Under the pieces are notes generated by a model. The model searched no databases, was not told the origin of the DNA, and was given only the letters and a program-made list of their open reading frames with translations. This document shows, in pieces, positions 36,270 to 45,901 of a stretch of DNA of 64,000 nucleotides. A program made the position numbers and the translations under genes. The first letter of the stretch is position 1. Each line of letters opens with the position of its first letter. The stretch spans positions 65,495-129,494 of the forward strand of contig JAQYWR010000018.1 in assembly GCA_029379225.1 (NCBI GenBank). Direction: 5' to 3'. The DNA is from Nostoc sp. S4 (GTDB lineage Bacteria > Cyanobacteriota > Cyanobacteriia > Cyanobacteriales > Nostocaceae).

Positions 36270-36641
36270 CTAGCTATTCGCACCTTTGCCACGATTACAC
36301 TCAAAACATAAAGTTTGCAAGTTACTCATATCATTACTGCCTCCTTTAGAGAAAGGTTTTTTACGATCAATCTCTAGCGCAACTTCTGGCGGACTTGTAC
36401 CACAAGAAACACATTTGTGTCCATCTCTTTGGAGAACTGTGAAACGAAGTGATAGAGGAATATGGCGGGATCGCTTTTTTGTTTTCTGCTTGGGTTGAGA
36501 TTGAGATTTGGCGATAGCAAGTTTTTTAACTTTCTGCTTTGCAGGTTTGTCAGGCTTTTGACTGTTAGCTTGATTAATCAAATCCTGAATCACACCCCTT
36601 ACTAGTTTTTGGAGTGGATTAGGAGGCTTGCTTGAAGTCAT
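36270..36641 (-). CDS. HNH-type protein with catalytic His replaced by Arg
   Basis: 123 residues. A basic, Lys/Gln-rich N-terminus (25-60) precedes an HNH zinc domain: CVSC (77-80), LEIDRKKPFSKGGSND (89-104), SNLQTLCFEC with the structural Asn107 and Cys112/115. Related proteins have D-H in place of D92-R93, where the His acts as general base, so this copy may bind but not cut nucleic acid. One base (CAT to CGT) would explain the change. It lies between two genes that carry glycine-zipper modules, on the same strand. Confidence 0.75.
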   Translation of the reverse strand: MTSSKPPNPLQKLVRGVIQDLINQANSQKPDKPAKQKVKKLAIAKSQSQPKQKTKKRSRHIPLSLRFTVLQRDGHKCVSCGTSPPEVALEIDRKKPFSKGGSNDMSNLQTLCFECNRGKGANS

Positions 36642-36665
36642 CCATTTATATTTATCGTCTCTATC

Positions 36666-36875
36666 CTATTCAAAAAGTTTCTTTAAACCGTAAGCTGCCA
36701 ATCCCACAACTGCACCAGCTGCCACAACTGGTGCTGCGCCAATAGCAACAGCCGTTCCTCCAACTGCTAAACCCATACCTCCAACTGTTGCAGCTACTCC
36801 TGCACCTGCAACTGCTCCACCTGCTGCGAAGGTTGCTGCTTCTTGAACATCATTTTCCTTATGTTTTTTAGCCAT
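36666..36875 (-). CDS. Small glycine-zipper hydrophobic protein
   Basis: 69 residues from the ATG at 36875; a GTG at 36893 would add six residues. After a charged N-terminus (MAKKHKENDVQEAATF) nearly all is Gly/Ala/Val-rich: GVAATVGGMGLAVGGTAV, AIGAAPVVAAGAVVGLAAYG, ending KKLFE. It matches both N-terminal modules of the nearby WD40 protein almost residue for residue (GGMGLA, PVV.AGAVVG.AAYG). Such zippers can oligomerise in membranes. It could be a membrane partner of the WD40 protein or a small bacteriocin-like peptide; neither is shown. Confidence 0.7.
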   Translation of the reverse strand: MAKKHKENDVQEAATFAAGGAVAGAGVAATVGGMGLAVGGTAVAIGAAPVVAAGAVVGLAAYGLKKLFE

Positions 36876-37178
36876 TGCCTTATTTACTTCCACTTACTGT
36901 AGTTATCAAAAAACTAACAGAAGTTTTTTCTAAACTGCATTTGTACTTTTACTTAAAACTTTAATTAACTTTTCCTAAAGCAGAAAAAGTGACAATACTT
37001 AAATTCACAAAGCTTATTTATATAAAATTCAAACTTTTATCATAAATCTTTAGGTGTTAAACCGATCGCTTCAGCTAGGAAACGTCCATCTTCATTCTTG
37101 TTCAATCTCTATCGTCAAGTTCATAGCCAGTGAAGGTATTGTAATAAAAGTGATTCCTGAATAAAACAAAAAATTTAT

Positions 37179-38372
37179 ATGACCTCAGTTTCTCCTCACA
37201 AAAAAGCTAAAGCTCTCAAACCTACTAGCCGTCGCCCTGCTAAAGAACTTTGTAGCGAGTGCGGACTGTGCGATACATACTATATTCATTATGTCAAGGA
37301 AGCTTGCGCTTTTATTAATCAGCAAATAGGTGAACTTGAAGAACAAGCGCATAGGCGATCGCGCAATCTCGATAATTCTGATGAGCTATACTTTGGTGTT
37401 CATCAAGACATGATGGCGGCACGAAAACAGCAACCAATCGCAGGCGCACAATGGACGGGTATTGTCAGTAGTATTGCGATTGAAATGCTCAATCGCGGCT
37501 TAGTTGAAGGTGTTGTCTGCGTCCAAAACACCAAAGAAGACCGCTTTCAACCCATGCCCATCATTGCCCGTACTCCAGAAGAAATACTAGCAGCCAGAGT
37601 AAACAAACCAACACTTTCACCTAATCTTTCGGTGTTGGAACAAATAGAAAAATCCGGGATGAAGCGGCTACTTGTAATTGGCGTTGGTTGCCAAATTCAG
37701 GCATTACGAGCTGTAGAAAAACAACTTGGTTTAGAAAAACTGTATGTTTTGGGTACGCCTTGTGTAGATAATGTTAACCGCGCTGGGCTGCAAAAATTCT
37801 TAGAAACCACTAGCCGATCGCCTGACACAGTTGTACATTACGAATTCATGCAAGATTTTCGGGTTCACTTTAAACATGAAGATGGCTCAACAGAAACCGT
37901 ACCTTTCTTTGGCTTGAAGACTAATAAACTCAAAGATGTCTTTGCCCCATCTTGTATGAGTTGCTTTGATTACGTCAACTCTCTAGCAGATTTAGTCGTC
38001 GGCTACATGGGCGCACCCTTCGGTTGGCAGTGGATTGTAGTTAGAAATGACACAGGTAAGGAAATGCTGGATTTGGTAAAAGACCAGTTAGATACTCAGG
38101 CGGTAATGTCTAAAGGAAATCGTAAAGAAGCTGTACAGCAAAGCATTCCCGCTTACGATAAAGGGGTGACTTTGCCGATGTGGGCTGCAAAGCTGATGGG
38201 TGTGGTGATTGAGAAAATCGGCCCTAAAGGTTTGGAGTATGCGCGGTTTTCCATTGATTCTCACTTTACTCGCAATTATTTGTATGTGAAGCGGAATCAC
38301 CCCGAGAAGTTAGAGGAGCATGTTCCGGAGTATGCTAAGCGTATTGTTGAGCAGTATGAGTTACCTGAGTGA
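37179..38372 (+). CDS. bciB: Divinyl (proto)chlorophyllide 8-vinyl reductase, ferredoxin-type
   Basis: 397 residues. It belongs to the F420-hydrogenase beta-subunit/FrhB family: CSECGLCDTYY (Cys25, 28, 31) for an Fe-S cluster, GVGCQIQALRAV, LGTPCVDN and PSCMSCFDYVNSLADLVVGYMGAP. In cyanobacteria lacking BciA this protein (Slr1923 type) reduces the 8-vinyl group of divinyl chlorophyllide with ferredoxin and FAD, giving normal chlorophyll a. The length and the N-terminal KKAKALKPTSRRPAKELC pattern fit. It stands alone; the next gene converges on it. Confidence 0.9.
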   Translation: MTSVSPHKKAKALKPTSRRPAKELCSECGLCDTYYIHYVKEACAFINQQIGELEEQAHRRSRNLDNSDELYFGVHQDMMAARKQQPIAGAQWTGIVSSIAIEMLNRGLVEGVVCVQNTKEDRFQPMPIIARTPEEILAARVNKPTLSPNLSVLEQIEKSGMKRLLVIGVGCQIQALRAVEKQLGLEKLYVLGTPCVDNVNRAGLQKFLETTSRSPDTVVHYEFMQDFRVHFKHEDGSTETVPFFGLKTNKLKDVFAPSCMSCFDYVNSLADLVVGYMGAPFGWQWIVVRNDTGKEMLDLVKDQLDTQAVMSKGNRKEAVQQSIPAYDKGVTLPMWAAKLMGVVIEKIGPKGLEYARFSIDSHFTRNYLYVKRNHPEKLEEHVPEYAKRIVEQYELPE

Positions 38373-38406
38373 TAGCTCACGCAGAGGCGCAGAGGCGCAG
38401 AGAGTT

Positions 38407-38793
38407 TTAGAGGTGATTGACTACGCGGGAAATACCGTCTTTGATGAGTGAGACGTTAAAGTTGATTAGTAATCCAACTCGTTTGTCAGCAAGGCGTAGG
38501 TAGGTTATTAGCTGTTTTTTGTGTACTGGATGAAGAGATTCTACTGATTTGAGTTCAACAATTACTTTATCTTCGACTATCAAATCAGCGCGAAAGCCTT
38601 CCTCCAAAACTACGCCCTCATAAACTACTGGAATCACTACCTGTCTTTGAACCCGTAACTTTCGCCTCCGTAACTCAAAATCCATAACCGTTTCATAAAC
38701 CGATTCCAGCAAACCAGGCCCCAAACTCGTGTGAACCATGTAAGCCGCATCCACAACTGCACCCGAAATTTGATTTATCTCATCCCGATCCAT
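38407..38793 (-). CDS. GxxExxY family protein
   Basis: 128 residues. The name-giving motif is GLLESVYE, following VHTSLGPG. Then come FRADLIVEDKVIVELKSVE, with the D...E-x-K arrangement of a PD-(D/E)XK fold, and QLITYLRLADKRVGLLINF. Such proteins are widespread in cyanobacteria and are frequently near repeats; the proposed activity is nucleic-acid cleavage but it has not been proven. It converges on bciB (34 bp between stops). Confidence 0.85.
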   Translation of the reverse strand: MDRDEINQISGAVVDAAYMVHTSLGPGLLESVYETVMDFELRRRKLRVQRQVVIPVVYEGVVLEEGFRADLIVEDKVIVELKSVESLHPVHKKQLITYLRLADKRVGLLINFNVSLIKDGISRVVNHL

Positions 38794-38839
38794 CTCTCTG
38801 CGTCTGTGCGTGAGATTCTTCTAATTTATGTTCTTTATA

Positions 38840-40078
38840 TCACAGATTTCCTCCCCTCCCCACCGCATCGATCGCCGCCTCCAATGCGATCGCCACATGA
38901 GTCCAATGAGTCCCCCCTTGGCAATAAACCACATACGGCTCACGCATTGGTCCATCTGCCGATAATTCCAAGGTACTCCCCTCAATAAACGTCCCCCCAG
39001 CCATCACTACCTGGCTCTCATACCCCGGCATTTCATCTGGAACGGGGTCGAGATAAGAACCGATAGGAGAATGCTGTTGTATGGCTTTACAGAAGGCAAT
39101 TAGCTTTTCGGCACAACCCAGTTTAATTGCCTGAATCACATCTCCACGGGGTGCTAGAGGTGCGGGATTGACTGGATAGCCAAGTTTATCAAATACATAA
39201 CCAGTTAAGTACGTCCCTTTGATCGCCTCTCCCACCATCTGCGGTGCCAGAAATAGTCCTTGGAACAACAGGCGATTTTGGTCAAAGGTAGCACCGCCAT
39301 AACTACCGATACCGGGAGCAGTCAGGCGACAGGCGGCGGCCTCCACTAAGTCGGCGCGACCAGCGACATAACCACCAGCGCTGACGATGGTACCACCAGG
39401 ATTTTTAATCAATGACCCTGCGATTAAATCAGCACCTACAGCTGTGGGTTCCCTGGTTTCGATGAATTCACCGTAGCAGTTATCCACAAAGCAAATGGTG
39501 TTGGGGTTTTGCTGTTTAACTACATGGATAATTTTTTCAATATCGGCAATTGATAAACTAGGACGCCAAGAATAGCCACAAGAGCGTTGAATTAAGACTA
39601 AACGCGTATTATCAGCCACACTATTATTTAAAGCTTGCCAATCTATAGTTCCTTGGGGTGTTAGCTCTAATTGGCGGTATTTTATGCCAAACTCTATAAG
39701 GGAACCTTGACTTTCACCCCGTAAACCAATGACTTCTTCGAGCGTATCGTAAGGAGAGCCAACTACTGCTAACATTTCATCTCCAGGACGGAGTACACCA
39801 AACAAAGCACAAGCGATCGCATGAGTTCCGGAAACAAACTGCACTCGCACGATTGCGGCTTCGCAACCCATAACTTCGGCAAAAACTTTATCTAAAGTTT
39901 CTCGTCCTAAATCATCGTGACCATAACCGCTGACACCAGCAAAATGGTGTGCGCCTACACGGTAATTACGAAACGCATCTAGCACTCGTTTCAGATTATG
40001 CTTGACCTGAGTGTCAATACCAGAAAAAATTTCTAACAGTGCGTGTTCTGCTTGCCGCAGCTGTTCCAAGCTGTTCAT
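38840..40078 (-). CDS. PLP-dependent methionine gamma-lyase-like protein
   Basis: 412 residues. The family (formerly aluminium-resistance protein, Met_gamma_lyase/PF06838) is recognised by YRVGAHHFAGVSGYGHDDLGR at the start, VSGTHAI, ICFVDNCYGEF, and DLIAGSLIKNPGGTIVSAGGY, which holds the PLP-binding Lys. The substrate in cyanobacteria is not established; cysteine or methionine-related C-S chemistry is likely. The gene is divergent from desC, with 85 bp between start codons. Confidence 0.85.
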   Translation of the reverse strand: MNSLEQLRQAEHALLEIFSGIDTQVKHNLKRVLDAFRNYRVGAHHFAGVSGYGHDDLGRETLDKVFAEVMGCEAAIVRVQFVSGTHAIACALFGVLRPGDEMLAVVGSPYDTLEEVIGLRGESQGSLIEFGIKYRQLELTPQGTIDWQALNNSVADNTRLVLIQRSCGYSWRPSLSIADIEKIIHVVKQQNPNTICFVDNCYGEFIETREPTAVGADLIAGSLIKNPGGTIVSAGGYVAGRADLVEAAACRLTAPGIGSYGGATFDQNRLLFQGLFLAPQMVGEAIKGTYLTGYVFDKLGYPVNPAPLAPRGDVIQAIKLGCAEKLIAFCKAIQQHSPIGSYLDPVPDEMPGYESQVVMAGGTFIEGSTLELSADGPMREPYVVYCQGGTHWTHVAIALEAAIDAVGRGGNL

Positions 40079-40163
40079 TAGTTCCTCGTTTACAAAAAAT
40101 TATAAATATGCGGATTTTCAGATCGCGCAGATTCGGCCGAACAATTCCAATTTAGGTTACTGC

Positions 40164-40985
40164 ATGACAATCGCTACCTTAACTAAACCTCAAATCAACT
40201 GGGTTAATACCCTGTTTTTCATTGGTCTGCACATCGGTGCTTTGTTTGCCTTTGTTCCTAGTAACTTTAGCTGGAAGGCAGTTGGCGTGGCTTTCTTTCT
40301 GTACTGGGTGACTGGTGGTTTAGGAATTACCTTAGGATTTCACCGCCTTGTTACCCACCGCAGTTTTCAGACTCCCAAATGGTTGGAGTATGTTTTGGTC
40401 TTTTTCGGGACACTCGCTTGTCAAGGAGGACCAATTGAATGGATAGGGACACATCGTATCCATCATTTGCACTCAGATACTGAACCCGATCCCCATGATT
40501 CCAATAAAGGCTTCTGGTGGAGCCACATCGGTTGGCTGATTTATCAATCACCCGCTCAAGCTGAAATTCCTCGCTTTACCAAAGACATTGCAGGAGATCC
40601 AGTTTATCAGTTTTTACAGAAATATTTTATTTTTATCCAGATTGCTCTGGGTTTAGTACTGCTACTTCTGGGTGGCTGGTCGTTTGTTGTTTGGGGAATT
40701 TTTGTTCGCATTGTCTGGGTTTACCATTGCACTTGGTTAGTAAACAGTGCTACTCATAAATTTGGCTATCAAAGCCATGATTCTGGCGATCGCTCAACTA
40801 ACTGCTGGTGGGTAGCCTTACTAGTTTTCGGTGAAGGCTGGCATAATAATCACCATGCTTTTCAATATTCCGCTCGTCATGGGCTGGAATGGTGGGAAAT
40901 TGATTTAACTTGGATGACAATCCAATTACTACAAGCATTTGGTCTGGCTACTAATGTAAAGTTGGCTCCAACGAAAATTAGTTAG
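40164..40985 (+). CDS. desC: Acyl-lipid delta-9 desaturase
   Basis: 273 residues from the ATG at 40164 (MTIATLTKPQINWVNTLFF); the longer frame upstream overlaps the divergent gene and is unlike the family. Four membrane segments and three His boxes are visible: HRLVTH, HRIHHLH and HNNHH, which ligate the di-iron centre. It puts the first double bond at position 9 of membrane-lipid acyl chains. First gene of the desC-desA-desB series, all on the + strand. Confidence 0.93.
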   Translation: MTIATLTKPQINWVNTLFFIGLHIGALFAFVPSNFSWKAVGVAFFLYWVTGGLGITLGFHRLVTHRSFQTPKWLEYVLVFFGTLACQGGPIEWIGTHRIHHLHSDTEPDPHDSNKGFWWSHIGWLIYQSPAQAEIPRFTKDIAGDPVYQFLQKYFIFIQIALGLVLLLLGGWSFVVWGIFVRIVWVYHCTWLVNSATHKFGYQSHDSGDRSTNCWWVALLVFGEGWHNNHHAFQYSARHGLEWWEIDLTWMTIQLLQAFGLATNVKLAPTKIS

Positions 40986-41052
40986 AAGCCTCGCCGGAGA
41001 CTTGAAAAGCTCCGGTTAGGAGTTAGAAGCCTCACCGGAGACTTTGAAAGCT
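40980..41052 (+). repeat. Direct repeat between desC and desA
   Basis: Two copies of a 32-bp sequence starting AGTTAGAAGCCTC (40980-41011 and 41021-41052) lie 41 bp apart with few differences. The first copy overlaps the desC stop codon. Inside each is CCGGAG with a partly complementary CTCCGG, so a hairpin is possible. Confidence 0.7.
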
Positions 41053-41246
41053 TGGGTTATAAGTTAGGATGTCTACTTTTTTTAACTAATAACTTATCAT
41101 TTCTAACTCCTAACTTTTTAAAAAGCTATTTACGGGTGCGCTTGTATAGGTTAGGTTGCTATAATCCGAGACGCTAATATTAAGCAACTTTGCGGCAAGT
41201 TATTTTTGATGACTTGGTGGAGGAGTTTGTTGTATTTCAGGTGTTC

Positions 41247-42299
41247 ATGACTACATCAATAATTAAGAGCCAGAAACTAAGTGACGAGCCTGCAAATTCT
41301 GACTTCAGGCTCAAAGATATTATCAAAACCCTGCCACGGGAATGTTTTGTACAAAGCCGTCGCAAGGCTTGGACACAAGTAATACTCAGTGTATTGGCAG
41401 TTGCTTTGGGCTATTACAGTCTGAGTGTCACTCCTTGGTTTCTTTTGCCTCTAGCTTGGATTTTTACGGGTACTGCTTTAACAGGTTTTTTTGTAATCGG
41501 CCATGATTGTGGTCATAGGTCATTTGCCAAACGTCGTTGGGTAAATGATTTGGTGGGGCACTTTTTTATGACGCCGTTAATTTATCCTTTTCACAGTTGG
41601 CGGATAAAACATAATTATCACCATACTCATACCAACAAAATTGATGAGGACAATGCTTGGCATCCAATCAGCCCAGAAGTGTTTGAAAGTTGGGATAAAA
41701 TCCAACAGTCTGCTTTTGAGTTGTTCATTCGTAAACGCTTCTGGTGGGTAGGTTCCATTGGACATTGGGCAGTTGTGCATTTTGATTGGCGGAATTTCAA
41801 AACGAAAGACCAATCGAGTGTCAAGCTTTCTGTAGCTGTGGTAGTATTATTTGCTGCGATCGCTTTCCCGATCCTAATTGCCACCACAGGTATCTGGGGA
41901 TTTGTCAAGTTTTGGCTAGTGCCTTGGCTGGTGTACCATTTTTGGATGAGTACTTTTACCATCGTTCACCATACTGCTTCAGATGTTCCTTTTGTCGCAG
42001 CAAGCAAGTGGAATGAGGCTCTAGCTCAGTTATTTGGTACTGTTCATTGCGATTATCCTCGTTGGGTAGAAATCCTCTGCCACGATATCAATGTTCATGT
42101 CCCTCATCATATTTCCACCGCTATTCCTTCTTATAATTTGCGGCTAGCTTACAGCAGCATCAAAGAAAATTGGCAGCCTTATTTGCATGATGAATGTCAG
42201 TTTTCTTGGTCTTTAATGAAACAAATTACAGACCAATGTCAACTGTACAAAACCGATGTCGGTTATCGGACTTTTAACGAATATTACGCAGAACGATAA
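41247..42299 (+). CDS. desA: Acyl-lipid delta-12 (omega-6) desaturase
   Basis: 350 residues from the ATG at 41247 (MTTSIIKSQ), which gives the usual DesA length; an in-frame upstream start at 41190 would add 19 unlike residues. Three His boxes: HDCGHR, HNYHHTH and HVPHH. It converts oleoyl to linoleoyl groups in membrane lipids, a step often induced by cold. It follows desC by 261 bp and precedes desB by 264 bp, so each probably has its own promoter. Confidence 0.93.
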   Translation: MTTSIIKSQKLSDEPANSDFRLKDIIKTLPRECFVQSRRKAWTQVILSVLAVALGYYSLSVTPWFLLPLAWIFTGTALTGFFVIGHDCGHRSFAKRRWVNDLVGHFFMTPLIYPFHSWRIKHNYHHTHTNKIDEDNAWHPISPEVFESWDKIQQSAFELFIRKRFWWVGSIGHWAVVHFDWRNFKTKDQSSVKLSVAVVVLFAAIAFPILIATTGIWGFVKFWLVPWLVYHFWMSTFTIVHHTASDVPFVAASKWNEALAQLFGTVHCDYPRWVEILCHDINVHVPHHISTAIPSYNLRLAYSSIKENWQPYLHDECQFSWSLMKQITDQCQLYKTDVGYRTFNEYYAER

Positions 42300-42318
42300 A
42301 TAAGGTTTCTAACTTGAT

Positions 42319-42350
42319 TGACGCTCTTGAAATCAATGAGAGCGTTTATC
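42319..42350 (+). terminator. Hairpin after desA
   Basis: ACGCTCT (42321-42327) pairs with AGAGCGT (42339-42345) around an 11-nt loop that can pair further (TTGA/TCAA). TTATCTTTG follows. Probable terminator. Confidence 0.6.
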
Positions 42351-42563
42351 TTTGTGCGTGTTTAAATAAAATCTGGCAATTCTTGACTTACTAAAATTGT
42401 TAGGTAAATTGCCATACATTATTCTCTTAGATGTTAAGAGACGTAGTATCCTGGGCATACTAGTGAAATCAAAAGAAGTATTGACTTGATGTTTCTTTTG
42501 TCTTACGTGTTAAGACGATCTTGCCTTAAATAAACTTCCGATTTCTACAACATAAAGAATCTA

Positions 42564-43643
42564 GTGCAATCAAATATCATCACACTCAACGCTCCTCACA
42601 GTTGTGAATCATCTGGGCATACTACCAAACTGCCTTTTACTCTTCAGGATTTAAAAGCTGCAATCCCTGCTGAATGTTTTCAGCCAAATGTGACAAAATC
42701 ACTATTTTACTTCTTTCGTGACATCCTGATTATTGCTCTGCTGTATGCAGTTGCTTCTCACCTGGATTCTTGGTTTTTCTTTCCGATTTTCTGGTTAATG
42801 CAAGGGACGATGTTTTGGGCTTTGTTTGTAGTCGGACACGACTGCGGACATCAATCTTTTTCTAAGCAGAAATGGTTGAATGATTTGATTGGACATCTTT
42901 CTCACACCCCGATACTTGTTCCTTATCATGGTTGGCGAATCAGTCATAGAACTCATCATAAAAATACCGGTAATATCGATAACGATGAAAGCTGGTATCC
43001 TGTAACCGAATCACAGTATAAGGAGATGCCTCTAGTACAAAAGATAGGTCGATATTATGCTTTTCTATTGGCTTATCCTGTGTATTTATTTCAGCGTTCT
43101 CCTAATAAGCAAGGTTCTCACTTTTTACCCAGCAGCCCACTGTTTAAACCATCAGAAAAATGGGATGTAATTACTAGTACTGTTCTTTGGATTGGTATGG
43201 TGGGTTTGCTGGCCTTCCTGACCTATCTATGGGGTTGGATGTGGTTACTGAAGTATTACGCTGCACCTTACATTGTGTTCGTAATTTGGCTAGATTTAGT
43301 CACATTCTTGCACCACACTGAACCAGATATCCCGTGGTATCGTGGAGAAGATTGGACTTTTTTAAAAGGTGCGATTTCGAGTGTTGACCGTGATTATGGT
43401 TTGATTAATCATATCCATCATGATATCGGTACTCATGTTGCTCACCACATATTCCTTAACATCCCCCACTACAATTTGCTGAAAGCGACTGAGGCGATAA
43501 AACCAGTGATGGGTGAGTATTTCCACAAATCAGAGGAACCAATTTGGAAATCATTATGGAATTCATGCGTGAACTGCCATTTTGTACCCGATACTGGAAG
43601 TAAGGTTTACTACACATCTAACAAAAAGTTAGCTCAACGCTAA
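42564..43643 (+). CDS. desB: Acyl-lipid omega-3 (delta-15) desaturase
   Basis: 359 residues with a GTG start (VQSNIITLNAPHSCES). His boxes HDCGHQ, HRTHH and HVAHH are all in place. It adds the omega-3 double bond to make alpha-linolenoyl lipids, usually strongly cold-induced in cyanobacteria. The LYLWGWMWLLKYYAAPYIVF segment and the QRSPNKQGSHFLPSSPLF stretch are typical of DesB. Last gene of the desaturase series; 621 bp of gene-free DNA follows. Confidence 0.93.
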   Translation: MQSNIITLNAPHSCESSGHTTKLPFTLQDLKAAIPAECFQPNVTKSLFYFFRDILIIALLYAVASHLDSWFFFPIFWLMQGTMFWALFVVGHDCGHQSFSKQKWLNDLIGHLSHTPILVPYHGWRISHRTHHKNTGNIDNDESWYPVTESQYKEMPLVQKIGRYYAFLLAYPVYLFQRSPNKQGSHFLPSSPLFKPSEKWDVITSTVLWIGMVGLLAFLTYLWGWMWLLKYYAAPYIVFVIWLDLVTFLHHTEPDIPWYRGEDWTFLKGAISSVDRDYGLINHIHHDIGTHVAHHIFLNIPHYNLLKATEAIKPVMGEYFHKSEEPIWKSLWNSCVNCHFVPDTGSKVYYTSNKKLAQR

Positions 43644-44264
43644 GGTTGAGATTTATGACTTCTTAAACAAGTCAGAAGATTGTATTTTCAGTTGTCAGTT
43701 GTTAGTCTTTTATAATACTAACTACTGATAACTCTCTGAAGAAGATGAATTTTTATAAAAGTTGTATTAAAGATTAAGTAAAATAGCTCAAGCTAACTTC
43801 TATTTTGTAGGCGATCGCACATTACATTATTTTTACTGAAACTCTGTTAAAATTTGCGCATACTCAGCTTCGGCAAACCTTTATTGAATAAAAATTCATT
43901 AAGTTCCAGGCTGTAGGTCATTAAAATACAGAGGTAAAATAAAAAAAGATAAATCGCACTCAACCAGCCTTATTTGGGCTTATAACCTTATGGAAAGCTA
44001 TTTTTGCTATTTTTATATTGACTCTTGCACTTACAGTGGGTAAATACTAGCATATCTGTGGGCACAGGTAATATCTGATTAAATCTACCCTAACACCAAT
44101 GAAAAACTTGTGTTCAAAGTACTTTCGACTCTATTCAAGAGCGGTTAACTTTATTTGCATCTAGTTACTTAAGTCAATTTCCTGCTAGGGTTATAAATCA
44201 GCAGACACTATACTATAGACAATTTACCTAAAACCCTTTTCAGATTTTAAATTCAGAGGTATCA
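43644..44264. other. Intergenic region without a supported gene
   Basis: 621 bp, AT-rich, with one HIP1 site near 43812. Short frames begin at a few ATGs but end within about 20 codons. The promoter of the LabA-like gene and its GAGG ribosome binding site are at the right end. Confidence 0.45.
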
Positions 44265-44960
44265 ATGATTATAACTAATTTTAGCAAACAAAGAAATGAA
44301 TTAAATGAACCTAAAATACTCAAAGCTAAACCACACTGGCAAGGGCAAAACTTGAGCGATACTGCTATCAAAGGTAAAGATACCAAGATGCGAGATACTG
44401 CACCTGATAGTTCCATATTTAATACCTTGAATCGCGGTCGAGTTGCTATTTTTATTGATGGCTTAAGCCTATTTCATACAGCTTTACAACTCGGCATAGA
44501 AATTGACTACGTTAAATTGCTTTGTCATTTAACCAACGGTTCGAGACTTTTACGTGCTTTTTTCTATACTGGGGTCGATCTCACAAATGAGAAGCAACAG
44601 GGTTTTTTACTGTGGATGCGTCGTAATGGCTATCGTGTAGTGGCAAAAGATCTGGTTGTGTCAGCAGATAATTTTAAAAAATCAAATCTGAACGTAGAAA
44701 TTGCTGTAGATATGATCACTCTAGCTCCTTATTATGATACTGCGGTATTAGTTAGTGGAGATGGAGATTTAGCTTATGCTGTGAATGCTGTCAGCAGAAT
44801 GGGAGTTAGGGTGGAAGTCGTTAGTCTACAAACGACGACTAGCGAAAGCTTAATTGATGTTGCTGACTGCTTTATTGACCTAGATAGTATTAAAACATAC
44901 ATTCAAAAAGATTCTAATCTTGGTTATAGTTACCGAACCCCGACAAATTCAAACTTTTAA
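44265..44960 (+). CDS. NYN-domain protein, LabA-like
   Basis: 231 residues; the ATG follows GAGG at a good distance. After a 58-residue polar N-terminal extension comes the NYN/DUF88 nuclease fold: GRVAIFIDGLSLFH (Asp near 67), FFYTGVDL, NVEIAVDMIT and VLVSGDGDLAYAV (DxD). The pattern fits PIN-like metal-dependent RNases and the cyanobacterial LabA group, one member of which alters clock output in Synechococcus. Whether this protein does so, or cuts RNA, is unknown. It lies upstream of a two-component pair on the same strand. Confidence 0.8.
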   Translation: MIITNFSKQRNELNEPKILKAKPHWQGQNLSDTAIKGKDTKMRDTAPDSSIFNTLNRGRVAIFIDGLSLFHTALQLGIEIDYVKLLCHLTNGSRLLRAFFYTGVDLTNEKQQGFLLWMRRNGYRVVAKDLVVSADNFKKSNLNVEIAVDMITLAPYYDTAVLVSGDGDLAYAVNAVSRMGVRVEVVSLQTTTSESLIDVADCFIDLDSIKTYIQKDSNLGYSYRTPTNSNF

Positions 44961-45092
44961 AGTCAGAAGACATGGGGACTGAAGAAGATGAGGGAGCAGA
45001 GAAGATAATTCTTAACTTCTAACTCAGCACTCTCCATGCCCAATGTCGCTGCATCTTTATAAATCTGCGTATTTCATTTGATGCTAATTTAG

Positions 45093-45803
45093 ATGGATAT
45101 TTTAATAGTTGAAGATGAAGCAGAAATTGCTCATTTAATCCAACTCTCTTTAGAAAAAGAAGGATTTTTCTGCCGTATTAGTCGTGATGGCATGAATGCT
45201 TTACGGATGTTTCAGGAGCAAACACCCGATCTAATCATTCTAGATTTAATGATTCCTGGTTTGGATGGGCTGGAAGTTTGTGCCAGAATTCGCCAGAAAC
45301 CAGGTGCAAAAGATCCTTACATTTTGATGCTCACCGCTAAAGGCGAAGAAATCGATCGCGTAATTGGTTTATCTACTGGTGCTGACGATTACATGGTAAA
45401 GCCCTTTAGCCCCAGAGAGTTAGTAGCCAGGGTACGGGCGCTATTACGGCGTAGTCTCCGTCAAGGAGGACAACATCAAGTCAGTCGTACCCAACACTTT
45501 ATAGTAGATGTAGACCAGCGTACTGCCAGTCGGCAGATGAATTCTCAGCAACCAGAAATTCTGGATTTAACTACTCTAGAATTTAATTTGCTGACCACCT
45601 TTGTCAGTAATCCCGGTCGAGTTTGGAACCGCACCCAACTAATTGACAAACTTTGGGGAGATAACTTTTTTGGTGATGAACGCGTAGTGGATACTCATGT
45701 AGCCCGGTTGCGAAAAAAGATTGAACCCGACCCGGCAAATCCCACTTTTATTAAAACTGTTGTTGGGGTTGGCTATAAGTTTGAAGACTCGGCGATGAGT
45801 TAA
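45093..45803 (+). CDS. OmpR-family response regulator
   Basis: 236 residues. The receiver has the acidic pair at 7-8 (VEDEAE), phospho-acceptor Asp51 in LIILDLMIPG, the Thr in MLTAKG and Lys103-like VKPFSP. The C-terminal winged helix ends with VVDTHVARLRKKIEPDP and TVVGVGYKF, which binds DNA. The sensor kinase gene follows 98 bp later, and the two surely form a pair. The signal and target genes cannot be read from the sequence. Confidence 0.92.
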   Translation: MDILIVEDEAEIAHLIQLSLEKEGFFCRISRDGMNALRMFQEQTPDLIILDLMIPGLDGLEVCARIRQKPGAKDPYILMLTAKGEEIDRVIGLSTGADDYMVKPFSPRELVARVRALLRRSLRQGGQHQVSRTQHFIVDVDQRTASRQMNSQQPEILDLTTLEFNLLTTFVSNPGRVWNRTQLIDKLWGDNFFGDERVVDTHVARLRKKIEPDPANPTFIKTVVGVGYKFEDSAMS

Positions 45804-45901
45804 CAAGTAAAAAGTAAAAATAACTAAGTAAAAAGAAATACTGGATTTTTCTTTGTTTTTGCTTTTAACTTTTTACTTTAAGTGAAGTGACGGTGAGTGT
45901 T

